From Hodarchaeum sp048939265 (GTDB lineage Archaea > Asgardarchaeota > Heimdallarchaeia > Hodarchaeales > Hodarchaeaceae), in assembly GCA_048939265.1 (NCBI GenBank), contig JBHLPQ010000162.1, positions 1 to 8,507 of the forward strand: a stretch of DNA of 8,507 nt. The letters are read 5' to 3'. This document shows positions 1 through 6,290 of the stretch, piece after piece. Below the pieces are notes generated by a model, which saw only the letters and a program-made list of their open reading frames with translations, was not told the DNA's origin and searched no databases. The position numbers and the translations under genes are program-made. Within the stretch, counting starts at the first letter, position 1. Each line of letters opens with the position of its first letter.

Positions 1-1008
1 GACAGAGTTACTGATGCAAACACAAGGAAAAAGTTACACCATTCTACTTTTACAGAACTGGGCTTTTTTATCTGCAGTATTCTATCATTCTTGTTACTTC
101 TTGTAGCTCTCTTGTCTGAAGGAATAGAAGAACTACCTACATTACAAGGTTCAATTAGTAATCTCACTTACATTTTCTCAAATATACCCCAGATAATTGG
201 ATTAGTTTTCTTTGACCCGTTATTATTTTTGAATAATGCAATAGCCACAGCATTAACGCTGCCATTTAATTTGGTAATAACAAGTTTACAAGAAATGTTA
301 AATTTGATACTTCCAATAAATTATGTTGGCACATGCATATTTGTTGCGTTATTATTATTCACAGTGTCTCTGTGTTTCTATTTCTACTTTTCTTGGATCC
401 AAAAAGGAAAAATTGCTGATTTGAAAGTCTTAGAATTATTTAATGAAATCGGCTTGTCTCCCTCAACTCAGTATTATTTTAAATATCCCCATGAAGTGAG
501 TGGGGGCGAACGGCAACGTGTATCTATTGCACGTGCAATTATTTTAAATCCTGATTTATTAATCGCTGATGAACCAACAAGCATGTTAGATGTTAGCCGC
601 CGTGCTGGTATTCTCGATTCATTAAAATCGTTACAATTGGCCCATAATCTTGCCATACTTTTCATTACTCACGATTTAGCTACTGCAAGGCATTTTGGAG
701 ATCGTATTGCAATTATGTATGTTGGTAAAGTGGTTGAAATGGGTGAGGTGGATGAAATATTCAAGAGACCTTTTCACCCCTATACTACTGCTCTAATAGA
801 TGCAATTCCAACTCCAATTCCTGGGGAAAAGGATTATGAACTACCTAAAGGAGAAGTTGCTGATGCTATAAATCCCCCCTCTGGTTGTAGGTTTCATCCC
901 CGCTGTTCATATGCAGATCTTGCTATTTGCAGCAAAGAAGAACCAAAACTAGTAGAACTCCAACCAAACCATTGGATAGCATGTCACTTCCCATTATCAC
1001 AAGAATAA
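1..1008 (+). CDS. Chimeric ORF: two-helix membrane segment joined to C-terminal half of a peptide ABC transporter ATPase (5' partial)
   Basis: The reading frame is open from base 1, so the gene begins outside the window. The TTG at 91 lies inside a hydrophobic helix and is a poor start. Residues are numbered from that TTG. A membrane helix preceded by RKK covers about -10 to 9, a hydrophobic stretch follows, and a second helix spans about 79-102, ending in KGK. From about 107 the protein matches OppD/DppD/DppF ATPases: signature VSGGERQR (136-143), Walker B LLIADEP (156-162), D-loop SMLD (164-167), H-loop His194, and the oligopeptide C-terminal domain (HPYTTAL, 229-235) with four cysteines (266, 272, 280, 298). 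The Walker A and Q-loop half is missing, so it should not bind ATP normally by itself. Both helix ends put the ATPase part in the cytoplasm. It may be a deletion fusion between neighbouring transporter genes, a remnant, or a misassembly. The ATPase identity is sure; function is doubtful. Confidence 0.8.
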   Translation, partial: DRVTDANTRKKLHHSTFTELGFFICSILSFLLLLVALLSEGIEELPTLQGSISNLTYIFSNIPQIIGLVFFDPLLFLNNAIATALTLPFNLVITSLQEMLNLILPINYVGTCIFVALLLFTVSLCFYFYFSWIQKGKIADLKVLELFNEIGLSPSTQYYFKYPHEVSGGERQRVSIARAIILNPDLLIADEPTSMLDVSRRAGILDSLKSLQLAHNLAILFITHDLATARHFGDRIAIMYVGKVVEMGEVDEIFKRPFHPYTTALIDAIPTPIPGEKDYELPKGEVADAINPPSGCRFHPRCSYADLAICSKEEPKLVELQPNHWIACHFPLSQE

Positions 1009-1018
1009 TCATCTAAAT

Positions 1019-1040
1019 AGACTTATTTCTGCCCAAGTCT
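1019..1040. terminator. Small hairpin between convergent genes
   Basis: AGACTT (1019-1024) and AAGTCT (1035-1040) are perfect reverse complements around a 10-base loop. The element nearly fills the 33-base gap between the ABC-type ORF ending at 1008 and the TIM-barrel gene ending at 1042, so it could act on both transcripts. The stem is only 6 bp and has no immediate long T tract. A T6 run at 1087-1092, inside the opposing gene, is another candidate stop for the + transcript. Confidence 0.3.
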
Positions 1041-1041
1041 G

Positions 1042-1914
1042 TCAGAATAAAGCTTCAGGTACAATTTCCTGAATGTAATCCATTGATTTTTTCAATTCAT
1101 CCAAGTTCAACTCAAAAACGATTGGACCATGGAAATTTGTATCTAATAATTTCCCGAGTAGTTCATTTACTGGAAGGTCATACTCTCCTAGAGGTTTATG
1201 GTCTATCCTGGGTTTCATTCCATCATGTAGATGGAATTCAACAATCCGATCGCGGTACATTTCAAAAAATTCAATAACTCCACCTCCCCATTCGCCAGAA
1301 TAGCCTGCTAGGAGATGACCAGTATCAAAGCACACACTTAAGTCTAGAGTTGTGATACACTCATCCATTTCTCTAAAGGGGAATTCAACGTTTTCTACTG
1401 CAAGTTTACGAGGGGATATGTCTGTTAAATCGATGATTTGCTCAAGACTTTTCTGAGCGGTTGACGCAAACACACTGGTTATGAATGATTTTGCAAAATC
1501 GGGTAACTGAATCGTTCCAAATTCCGAAATCAATGCTCCAGTAGCATGTACCACCCAACAGATGGGATCTAACTTTTTGGTCAGTTCAATTGCATTCACA
1601 AGGCATTCTATTGACGCATTTTTTATGTGTTCATTCGGTGACGCTAATTCAATCGACCAAAGTGGAAGGTGTACTGAACAAGAATATTTATTCTGCTTTT
1701 TTAATTCTGTTAATTGATTGATAACCTCTTCACTTAGAAGACCAGGTAAAACATATGCTAAATCAGCTGTAACCTCAAAATGGGTGAATTTATCTTGTAA
1801 ACTATCCTTTACAACCTGAACATAATTAACATTTGAAATATCTATCTTTCCTTGTTCTATCATTCCAATGAAGTCGGAAAATTCAAAGGGTCTAATACCA
1901 AAGAGTAATACCAA
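1042..1914 (-). CDS. Sugar phosphate isomerase/epimerase-like TIM barrel (AP endonuclease family 2 fold)
   Basis: A 290-residue xylose-isomerase-like TIM barrel. Likely metal or acid/base residues sit at the usual strand ends: His82 (SVHLPLW), His123 (VVHATG), Glu174 (AVENVE), Asp197 and His200 (FDTGHLLAG), His228 and His230 (EFHLHDG), His239 (DHKPLGEYDLP) and Glu268 (VFELNLDE). These fit a divalent-metal enzyme acting on a sugar, sugar phosphate or phosphoester in the cytoplasm. The superfamily includes isomerases, epimerases, endonuclease IV and cobamide-remodelling phosphodiesterases (CbiR), and the substrate cannot be read from sequence. The chosen start is TTG at 1914: the frame has no ATG or GTG between the upstream stop (1981-1983) and this point, and a GGAG lies 8 bases before it. 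The gene stands alone, divergent from the methyltransferase gene and convergent with the ABC-type ORF. Fold is confident; specific activity is unknown. Confidence 0.85.
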   Translation of the reverse strand: MVLLFGIRPFEFSDFIGMIEQGKIDISNVNYVQVVKDSLQDKFTHFEVTADLAYVLPGLLSEEVINQLTELKKQNKYSCSVHLPLWSIELASPNEHIKNASIECLVNAIELTKKLDPICWVVHATGALISEFGTIQLPDFAKSFITSVFASTAQKSLEQIIDLTDISPRKLAVENVEFPFREMDECITTLDLSVCFDTGHLLAGYSGEWGGGVIEFFEMYRDRIVEFHLHDGMKPRIDHKPLGEYDLPVNELLGKLLDTNFHGPIVFELNLDELKKSMDYIQEIVPEALF

Positions 1915-1922
1915 GAATACAT

Positions 1923-1926
1923 CTCC
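1923..1926 (-). promoter_or_regulatory. Shine-Dalgarno GGAG supporting a TTG start
   Basis: On the minus strand GGAG is followed by 8 bases and then TTG at 1914. It supports TTG as the start of the TIM-barrel gene, where no ATG or GTG is available in frame. The first residues then lead directly into the first barrel strand (FGIRPFEF). Confidence 0.5.
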
Positions 1927-1995
1927 TATTATTATGCTAGAGAGAGATAATCTTATTGGATCATACTCGAATGAAGGTGTTAAAAGGCTATGTGT

Positions 1996-2014
1996 TTATT
2001 ATTAGATAATAAAA
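1996..2014. promoter_or_regulatory. Perfect 19-bp inverted repeat in a divergent promoter region
   Basis: TTTATTAT (1996-2003) and ATAATAAA (2007-2014) are exact reverse complements around TAG. The site lies within the 161-base spacer between the divergent TIM-barrel gene (start 1914) and methyltransferase gene (start 2076), about 80 and 62 bases from the two starts. It could be a dimeric regulator's operator or AT-rich TATA elements serving both directions. AT-rich DNA produces such palindromes by chance fairly often, so the role is inference. Confidence 0.35.
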
Positions 2015-2042
2015 TAATCCCTCTTCAGTGATTTCATTCTTT

Positions 2043-2051
2043 TCTTATATC
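2043..2051 (+). promoter_or_regulatory. Candidate TATA box for the methyltransferase operon
   Basis: TCTTATATC is centred about 29 bases before the ATG at 2076. With archaeal spacing of about 25 bases from TATA to start site, the transcript would begin within a few bases of the ATG. That agrees with the lack of a good Shine-Dalgarno sequence there (TTGAAGTAAC precedes the ATG). No clear BRE is seen upstream, so support is weak. Confidence 0.3.
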
Positions 2052-2075
2052 TCATCTCCAATTGGTTGAAGTAAC

Positions 2076-2777
2076 ATGTTTGGGTGGATTATCCCTCCTC
2101 CAAAACCTTCGAGAAAGACAACAAAGATTTTTGTACAGGAAAGAGAAAGAAAAATTAACACATTGAAACAAGCGGGTTTTCTTAGATCACAAAATATTGC
2201 ACAAGCAATGCTTAAAATCCCTCGAGAGGTATTTGTCCCTCACAATTACCGAGATCATTCCTATGAAGAACTTCCTTTTCCCCTTCCTGGAAGAAAATCA
2301 ACAATTTCATGTCCTCATTCATATCCGATGTTTTATGAAGCTATAAATCTATCATTAGGCGACAATCTGTTAGAAATCGGTACAGGATCAGGTTATGGAG
2401 CAGTATTGGCTGCAGAGATAGTAGGACCACCAGGCCAGGTCACTTCGATTGAAATAGATCACGACACATTTTTATATGCAAAAAGATGCATTTCCTTGTT
2501 TAATTACTCTAATTTAACTTTAGTAGAGGCAGATGGAGGATTTGGTTACCCCTTAAATGCTCCGTATGATAAAATATGTATAACTGCCGCTTGTGTTGAA
2601 ATTCCATATCCCCTGATTAACCAACTTAAGAATGGAGGAAAGTTAATTACCCCTCGTCAAGGATTTGATAACTCTCAAGATCTGATTTTGCTTGAAAAGA
2701 AAAATAGCAAGAATATTAAACTGGACTCAATCGAAAAAGTATTGTATGTTCCTCTTCAGGGTGAATATGGATGTTAG
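2076..2777 (+). CDS. pcm: Protein-L-isoaspartate O-methyltransferase (PCMT family)
   Basis: SAM-dependent class I methyltransferase that methylates L-isoaspartyl residues in damaged cytoplasmic proteins so they can return to aspartate (EC 2.1.1.77). Family features appear in order: an N-terminal helical region with LRSQNIAQAMLKIPREVFVP (36-55), the substrate loop TISCPH (76-81, TISAPH-like), SAM motif I LLEIGTGSGYGA (98-109), acidic residue Glu126 in VTSIEID, EADGGFGYP (151-159), ITAACVEIP (169-177; usually TAAAPEIP), NGGKLITP (186-193) and the terminal VLYVPLQG (222-229). At 233 residues it is slightly longer than many relatives through an N-terminal extension. ATG 2076 is used as start; no other Met occurs before residue 45. 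The end overlaps the start of the condensation-domain gene by 11 bases, so both are probably co-transcribed. A relative acting on another carboxyl substrate is a weaker option. Confidence 0.92.
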   Translation: MFGWIIPPPKPSRKTTKIFVQERERKINTLKQAGFLRSQNIAQAMLKIPREVFVPHNYRDHSYEELPFPLPGRKSTISCPHSYPMFYEAINLSLGDNLLEIGTGSGYGAVLAAEIVGPPGQVTSIEIDHDTFLYAKRCISLFNYSNLTLVEADGGFGYPLNAPYDKICITAACVEIPYPLINQLKNGGKLITPRQGFDNSQDLILLEKKNSKNIKLDSIEKVLYVPLQGEYGC

Positions 2778-4194
2778 TTTACAAATGTCAGAACCAATAA
2801 ATCCTAAGAAATATGAAAGAAAGGTTAGTCCTTTAGAACGTATATTTAATTGTTCTCCCTATGCGATTGTTTCAATGATTACTCGGATAAAAGGTAACAT
2901 TTCCGAAAATTTGTTAAAAGATGCTGTTAGAAAAGTCCAACAGAGACATTTCAATCTCAGGGTTCGAATTTATGAAGATAATGATCATAATCTTTGGTTT
3001 ACGTCAGAAGAGGTAAACAAAATCCCTATCAGAATTGTATCACGAAAATCGGAAGATCATTGGATTGATATATATCATGGTGAATGTAAAATTCCTTTTG
3101 ACTTTGAGGAACGCCCTGCTATCCGATTTATTTTAGTTCACTCTCCAGAAATATCTGAATTAATCATTTTATGCCATCATATAATATGTGATGGGATGTC
3201 ATTAGCATATCTAGCAAGAGATATAATGACACATCTTGGGGATCCGACTAGAGAAGTGGAGGTATTACCTGATCCCGTCCCAATGAACAAGGACAACTTC
3301 CCAACAGAAGTCTCAGTTAATCCTATAGTTAAGTTTTTTCTCAATCGTTTCAATAAAAAATGGAAACAAGATGAGATCTATTTTGATCACGAGGATTACA
3401 ATGCTCTCAATGAAGCTTATTGGAAAAAATATAAACATCAAATACTCACAATTGAGCTTTCCGAAGCACAAACTTCCATATTGGTAGACAGATGTCGAAA
3501 AGAGGGAGTAACAGTAAATACTGCATTATCTGCTGCGTTTGCAGGTGCCCAATCCATTCTACAGATTGATAAATTTAATCAAAATATCGCGATTGCTGGT
3601 AGCGTTAGAGAGCGTCTTCTACGACCTGCAGGCGAGGCTATGGGATATTTTGCAGGGGGAGTAACTCTGAAGTTTAAATACAATAGCAAAGCGGATTTCT
3701 GGGATAATGCACGAAAACTTCATCAAAGAGTAAAAAAACTCTATACAAACAAGAATCTATTCAAAGAGTTAATTCCTTGGTGTTACCTTGAACCAGGCTT
3801 AATGGAATCACTTAGTTACAAAATGATAGGGGAATTAATCCCAAGAGACTCGCCTCGGCATGATAAACTTTCTGCTTTCAGCAAGCGAGACGATATAGTA
3901 TCATCTATCCTTAAACGAGAGAAAATGGACTCTCTAGATAAACCATTTCTGGGAACTGCGGTAACAAATCTCACTCGATTGGACTTCCCTAGAACTTATG
4001 GATCATTAGAATTGGATCGGTTAATTATGAACCCTGGTGGTATGTTTCCATTAGCTATTGTTTGTTTGGTTTTAGGAGCCGTTACTTGTTCTGGAAAACT
4101 TAGCTTACTTATAGAATATGTGGAAGAAACCATTAACTCAAAAAATATGGAGAAAATTAAGGAAAAAGCATTGAAATTCATACTTACTGAATAG
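2767..4194 (+). CDS. Free-standing condensation-domain acyltransferase
   Basis: A single-domain protein of the NRPS condensation / PapA / alcohol acetyltransferase fold. From ATG 2767 it is 475 residues, about one whole C domain. The catalytic HHxxxDG motif is seen as HHIICDG at 137-143; the second His (138) is the expected general base. The GSVRERLLRP stretch, with GYFAGG after it, and the later NPGGMFPLA region fit the C-terminal lobe. Such enzymes transfer an acyl group from CoA or a carrier protein to an alcohol or amine. No adenylation or carrier domain is fused or nearby, so acyl donor and acceptor are unknown. The same frame is open upstream to 2692 inside pcm. ATG 2767 is preferred because AGGG precedes it by 5 bases; ATG 2785 is the alternative. 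The coupling to pcm suggests shared expression. A poly-T tract follows the stop. Fold sure, substrate unknown. Confidence 0.85.
   Translation: MDVSLQMSEPINPKKYERKVSPLERIFNCSPYAIVSMITRIKGNISENLLKDAVRKVQQRHFNLRVRIYEDNDHNLWFTSEEVNKIPIRIVSRKSEDHWIDIYHGECKIPFDFEERPAIRFILVHSPEISELIILCHHIICDGMSLAYLARDIMTHLGDPTREVEVLPDPVPMNKDNFPTEVSVNPIVKFFLNRFNKKWKQDEIYFDHEDYNALNEAYWKKYKHQILTIELSEAQTSILVDRCRKEGVTVNTALSAAFAGAQSILQIDKFNQNIAIAGSVRERLLRPAGEAMGYFAGGVTLKFKYNSKADFWDNARKLHQRVKKLYTNKNLFKELIPWCYLEPGLMESLSYKMIGELIPRDSPRHDKLSAFSKRDDIVSSILKREKMDSLDKPFLGTAVTNLTRLDFPRTYGSLELDRLIMNPGGMFPLAIVCLVLGAVTCSGKLSLLIEYVEETINSKNMEKIKEKALKFILTE
4140..4145 (-). terminator. T-tract on the minus strand, possible terminator of the leftward operon
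   Basis: Six A residues on the + strand read as T6 in the leftward transcript, about 70 bases past the DinB-like stop, with a T5 at 4162-4166 just before it. Both lie within the 3' end of the condensation-domain gene, so the two convergent transcripts would overlap. T tracts are common in this AT-rich DNA, so this is weak. Confidence 0.25.
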
Positions 4195-4216
4195 ACCAGA
4201 TTGGCCAAGTGTCCCC

Positions 4217-4714
4217 TCAGTTTTCTTTTTTTTCATAAAACTCCTCAATCTGTTTTGCATGACCACCTTCATGTCCCTCACCTCTGTACATATAATCAAA
4301 CAAAGAGCTTACAGTGACGGGCATATCTTTAGTCCATTCGTAGGGTGACTGATGTTCCCATTCAAATTCAGATAACCTCATTATTCTTTGAATTAGTCTT
4401 TCATACGAGTTTTGCCATTCATCTATGATCTGGTTTAAAGGCCAGTCCTTTCGGTGTTGGACTTCTCTTTCATTGAATTCAGCTTCAGTTATTTCCTCTT
4501 CGTTGATAAACCAAGGTTTTTTATTTTTTAAAAGTTCATCAATGGCGTTTTTAAGGCTTATATTCCAAGCGGAGATATGAGAAATGATATTTTTAGGTGT
4601 CCACTTCACCGAGATGATGTCATTAATTATTTGGTGATCATTTAAACCATTAACTACAGTTTCTAATCTGAGATGATTATTTTTCAAGAATTGAATTGCC
4701 TGTTGTTTATTCAT
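4217..4714 (-). CDS. DinB-superfamily four-helix-bundle protein
   Basis: A 165-residue all-helical protein of the DinB/YfiT type. The helix-2 signature is visible as WTPKNIISHISAWN (38-51), with His46, and helix 4 carries HEGGH (His148, His152). Three histidines placed this way form the metal site in this superfamily. Members include metal-dependent thiol (mycothiol or bacillithiol) transferases, maleylpyruvate isomerases and small-molecule-modifying enzymes, and many have no known job. No signal peptide or membrane segment is seen, so it is probably cytosolic. A GGAAG sits 7 bases before ATG 4714, a better ribosome site than most here. It is the last gene of the leftward series, 29 bases after the GNAT gene. 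Specific function unknown. Confidence 0.8.
   Translation of the reverse strand: MNKQQAIQFLKNNHLRLETVVNGLNDHQIINDIISVKWTPKNIISHISAWNISLKNAIDELLKNKKPWFINEEEITEAEFNEREVQHRKDWPLNQIIDEWQNSYERLIQRIMRLSEFEWEHQSPYEWTKDMPVTVSSLFDYMYRGEGHEGGHAKQIEEFYEKKEN
4221..4233 (+). terminator. Poly-T tract, likely archaeal-type terminator of the pcm/condensation unit
   Basis: TTTTCTTTTTTTT begins 26 bases after the condensation-domain stop codon. Archaeal RNA polymerase typically ends at U-rich tracts without a hairpin. The tract lies inside the 3' coding end of the opposing DinB-like gene, where it encodes the Lys/Glu-rich tail. Confidence 0.5.
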
Positions 4715-4743
4715 TGTTATACTTCCATATTATCAGTACTTAT

Positions 4744-5628
4744 TTAACCCATTGCAGGAGATGCAATGCAATAAATTAAGTCAGAATTACGCGTTCTCCT
4801 TTGATTCGTACCGAAACGCATTCTTAATGAGTATTTGTATTCTTTAAATCCTAAGTGATAAAAGAACTGAAGTGGGACGGTAGCTGTCTCTGTAACCCCA
4901 ATGAGAACCCATTCAAATTCGTTATTTTTTAATATACCTATTTCAAGTAATTTACTAATTAAATCAAGGGCAATCGTATTATTATTTGCTAGTAATGGAC
5001 CAATTGTGAAAGAATTTTCAAAATAACGTATGAAGCCATAACCTTTAACCATATTCTCTTGTATAAACACTACTCCATCACTTTTAGGATTTTTCAACAT
5101 TATTTGTAAAATTTTCTTCCTATTTGCTCCGAAAATAGACCTATCGAATTGTCCGATGTCTCCAAGGTGTTCCTCTTGTGCATAGATGCTTTGGGGAGAA
5201 GGAATTATTGATTTCATAAAAGAAGAGGTCATTATTTTTAGTCGGAAAGACCGTTCTATCTTCGAAAAATGATGCTTTTCATAAAGTTTGACAGCATTAG
5301 GAACGGCATCTAAGAGGATTTCCTTACAGCCAATCTCTAATAAGTGTTTCACTGCTTTTGAGAATAAAATTCCTCCAATACCCTTCTTTTGATGTTTTTC
5401 ATCTACGATTAAGAATCCTATCCACCCTGTAGAAGGAGCGTGGTAATAAGTTAATACAATTCCATAAGGTTGTTGGGTTGCGGAATCTTCTGCAAGGTAT
5501 GCAGAGTCACTGAATTCAAGAAAGATACTAGGAATTTTTTGACTAAAACCCCATTTGACCTGAGTATCAAGATATTTGAGAAAATCTGCGTCTCTTTCAT
5601 ACAAAGTTCGTATATGGATCGACGTCAT
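4744..5628 (-). CDS. GNAT acetyltransferase with a second Acetyltransf_18-like domain
   Basis: A 294-residue protein with two acyltransferase-like halves. The first (about 1-130) has the acetyl-CoA motif A: IVDEKHQKKGIGGILF (74-89), where Gln80, Gly83 and Gly85 form the Q/RxxGxG/A pyrophosphate loop, followed by KLYEKHHFSKIERSFRL typical of the GNAT end. The second (about 158-294) carries FDRSIFGANRKKIL (161-174), KGYGFIRYF (195-203), IGPLLANN (209-216), FYHLGFKEYK (256-265) and a terminal ASPAMG. That arrangement is seen in YitH-like two-domain acetyltransferases. It should move acetyl from acetyl-CoA to an unknown amine in the cytoplasm. Start ATG 5628 lies 29 bases after the nuclease-like stop, and the next gene follows at the same distance, so co-transcription is likely. 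Family confident; substrate not. Confidence 0.87.
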   Translation of the reverse strand: MTSIHIRTLYERDADFLKYLDTQVKWGFSQKIPSIFLEFSDSAYLAEDSATQQPYGIVLTYYHAPSTGWIGFLIVDEKHQKKGIGGILFSKAVKHLLEIGCKEILLDAVPNAVKLYEKHHFSKIERSFRLKIMTSSFMKSIIPSPQSIYAQEEHLGDIGQFDRSIFGANRKKILQIMLKNPKSDGVVFIQENMVKGYGFIRYFENSFTIGPLLANNNTIALDLISKLLEIGILKNNEFEWVLIGVTETATVPLQFFYHLGFKEYKYSLRMRFGTNQRRTRNSDLIYCIASPAMG

Positions 5629-5657
5629 ATGATTGTTCCAATGAATCTTCTCTAAAT

Positions 5658-6266
5658 TTATGTTTTGGTAGTGGCAGAAAGAGTTTGAAAAACTAAAGAG
5701 ATTGAGTTATCACTTTCTCTTGTATTTATTTCCATTCTGTCATTCGATTGTCTACGTACTCCCCAGTGTAACTTTTTAACATTAATACTATCCATAAGTG
5801 ATTCCCAACTGGCCTCTGATGTTTCGATTCCTATCAATTGAACATTAGAATTCAGGTTCATGCATTTTTTCTTTGATTGTATGATTTTCAGGGTTCGAGA
5901 CAATGACTGTTTTGAATGGATCCAAACAATTTGGCTAAAGGGAAGCATTCGGCTTAACTTTCTTAGTTTCTTGAGTTTAACGTGCTTACACTCGATCCAT
6001 AAATCTGGAATTAGGTTTTCTTGTGTAGGGATTTCTGATTTTCTCCAAGCAATTAAATCTGGTTTAAAGCGACTCAAACGAAAATGGGGTTCAATAACCA
6101 GGTCTTTATCCCAAAAATAACAATATGCGAGGATTTTCAGAATGATATGTTGTTTTGATTCCATTCTACCTTTTTGTAGTATTATACGTCGTGATTCTAC
6201 TTCTTCTGTTACATAACTCTCCCAAAATATTTTGATCGGCAATTTGCGAGAAATTAGGTAACTCAT
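5658..6266 (-). CDS. Small PD-(D/E)XK nuclease-fold protein, YaeQ-like
   Basis: A 202-residue basic protein with a readable PD-(D/E)XK core: a first helix with Glu36 (MESKQHIILKILAYCYF, 35-51), RFKPDLIAW with Asp70 (66-74), then DLWIECKHV with Glu92 and Lys94 (88-96), the E-x-K pair on the second core strand. The helix LKKLRKLSRMLPFSQIVWIH (98-117) follows, as in YaeQ-type proteins, in which such residues form an endonuclease-like site without proven substrate. All core catalytic residues are retained. No DNA-binding or helicase domain is attached and no methyltransferase or toxin-like partner is next to it. It sits between kynureninase (24 bases) and the GNAT gene (29 bases). The Ser/Thr-rich tail after about 180 has no visible motif. 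It may be a repair or housekeeping nuclease; fold is likely, the role unknown. Confidence 0.7.
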   Translation of the reverse strand: MSYLISRKLPIKIFWESYVTEEVESRRIILQKGRMESKQHIILKILAYCYFWDKDLVIEPHFRLSRFKPDLIAWRKSEIPTQENLIPDLWIECKHVKLKKLRKLSRMLPFSQIVWIHSKQSLSRTLKIIQSKKKCMNLNSNVQLIGIETSEASWESLMDSINVKKLHWGVRRQSNDRMEINTRESDNSISLVFQTLSATTKT

Positions 6267-6290
6267 TACACTACTACCAGTATCATCTGG

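Noticed and set aside
91..93. TTG as start of the ABC-type ORF
   Set aside because: The frame is open to base 1 and the TTG cuts a membrane helix in two; no ribosome site precedes it.
196..240. VFFDPLLFLN as a remnant Q-loop (compare FQDPxxSLN of DppF ATPases)
   Set aside because: The surrounding sequence is strongly hydrophobic, the key Gln is absent, and no Walker A lies at the proper distance before it; probably coincidence.
2692..2766. N-terminal extension of the condensation protein from ATG 2692
   Set aside because: It would lie wholly within pcm in another frame, adds a basic stretch foreign to the fold, and has no ribosome site comparable to that before 2767.
3996..4208. Minus-strand ORF over the end of the condensation-domain gene
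   Set aside because: It lies antisense within a clear coding region, has no family features, and also overlaps the convergent junction.
4201..4208. TTGGCCAA palindrome in the convergent gap
   Set aside because: Only 8 bases, with no loop to form a hairpin; expected by chance.
4217..4714. ClbS/DfsB-type natural-product resistance protein next to the condensation gene
   Set aside because: The C-terminal HEGGH and helix-2 signature fit general DinB-superfamily proteins; the ClbS terminal region is not seen and the gene belongs to the opposite operon.
5860..6120. Plus-strand 86-codon ORF across the nuclease-like gene
   Set aside because: The minus frame retains PD-(D/E)XK residues; the plus frame shows no motif or ribosome site.
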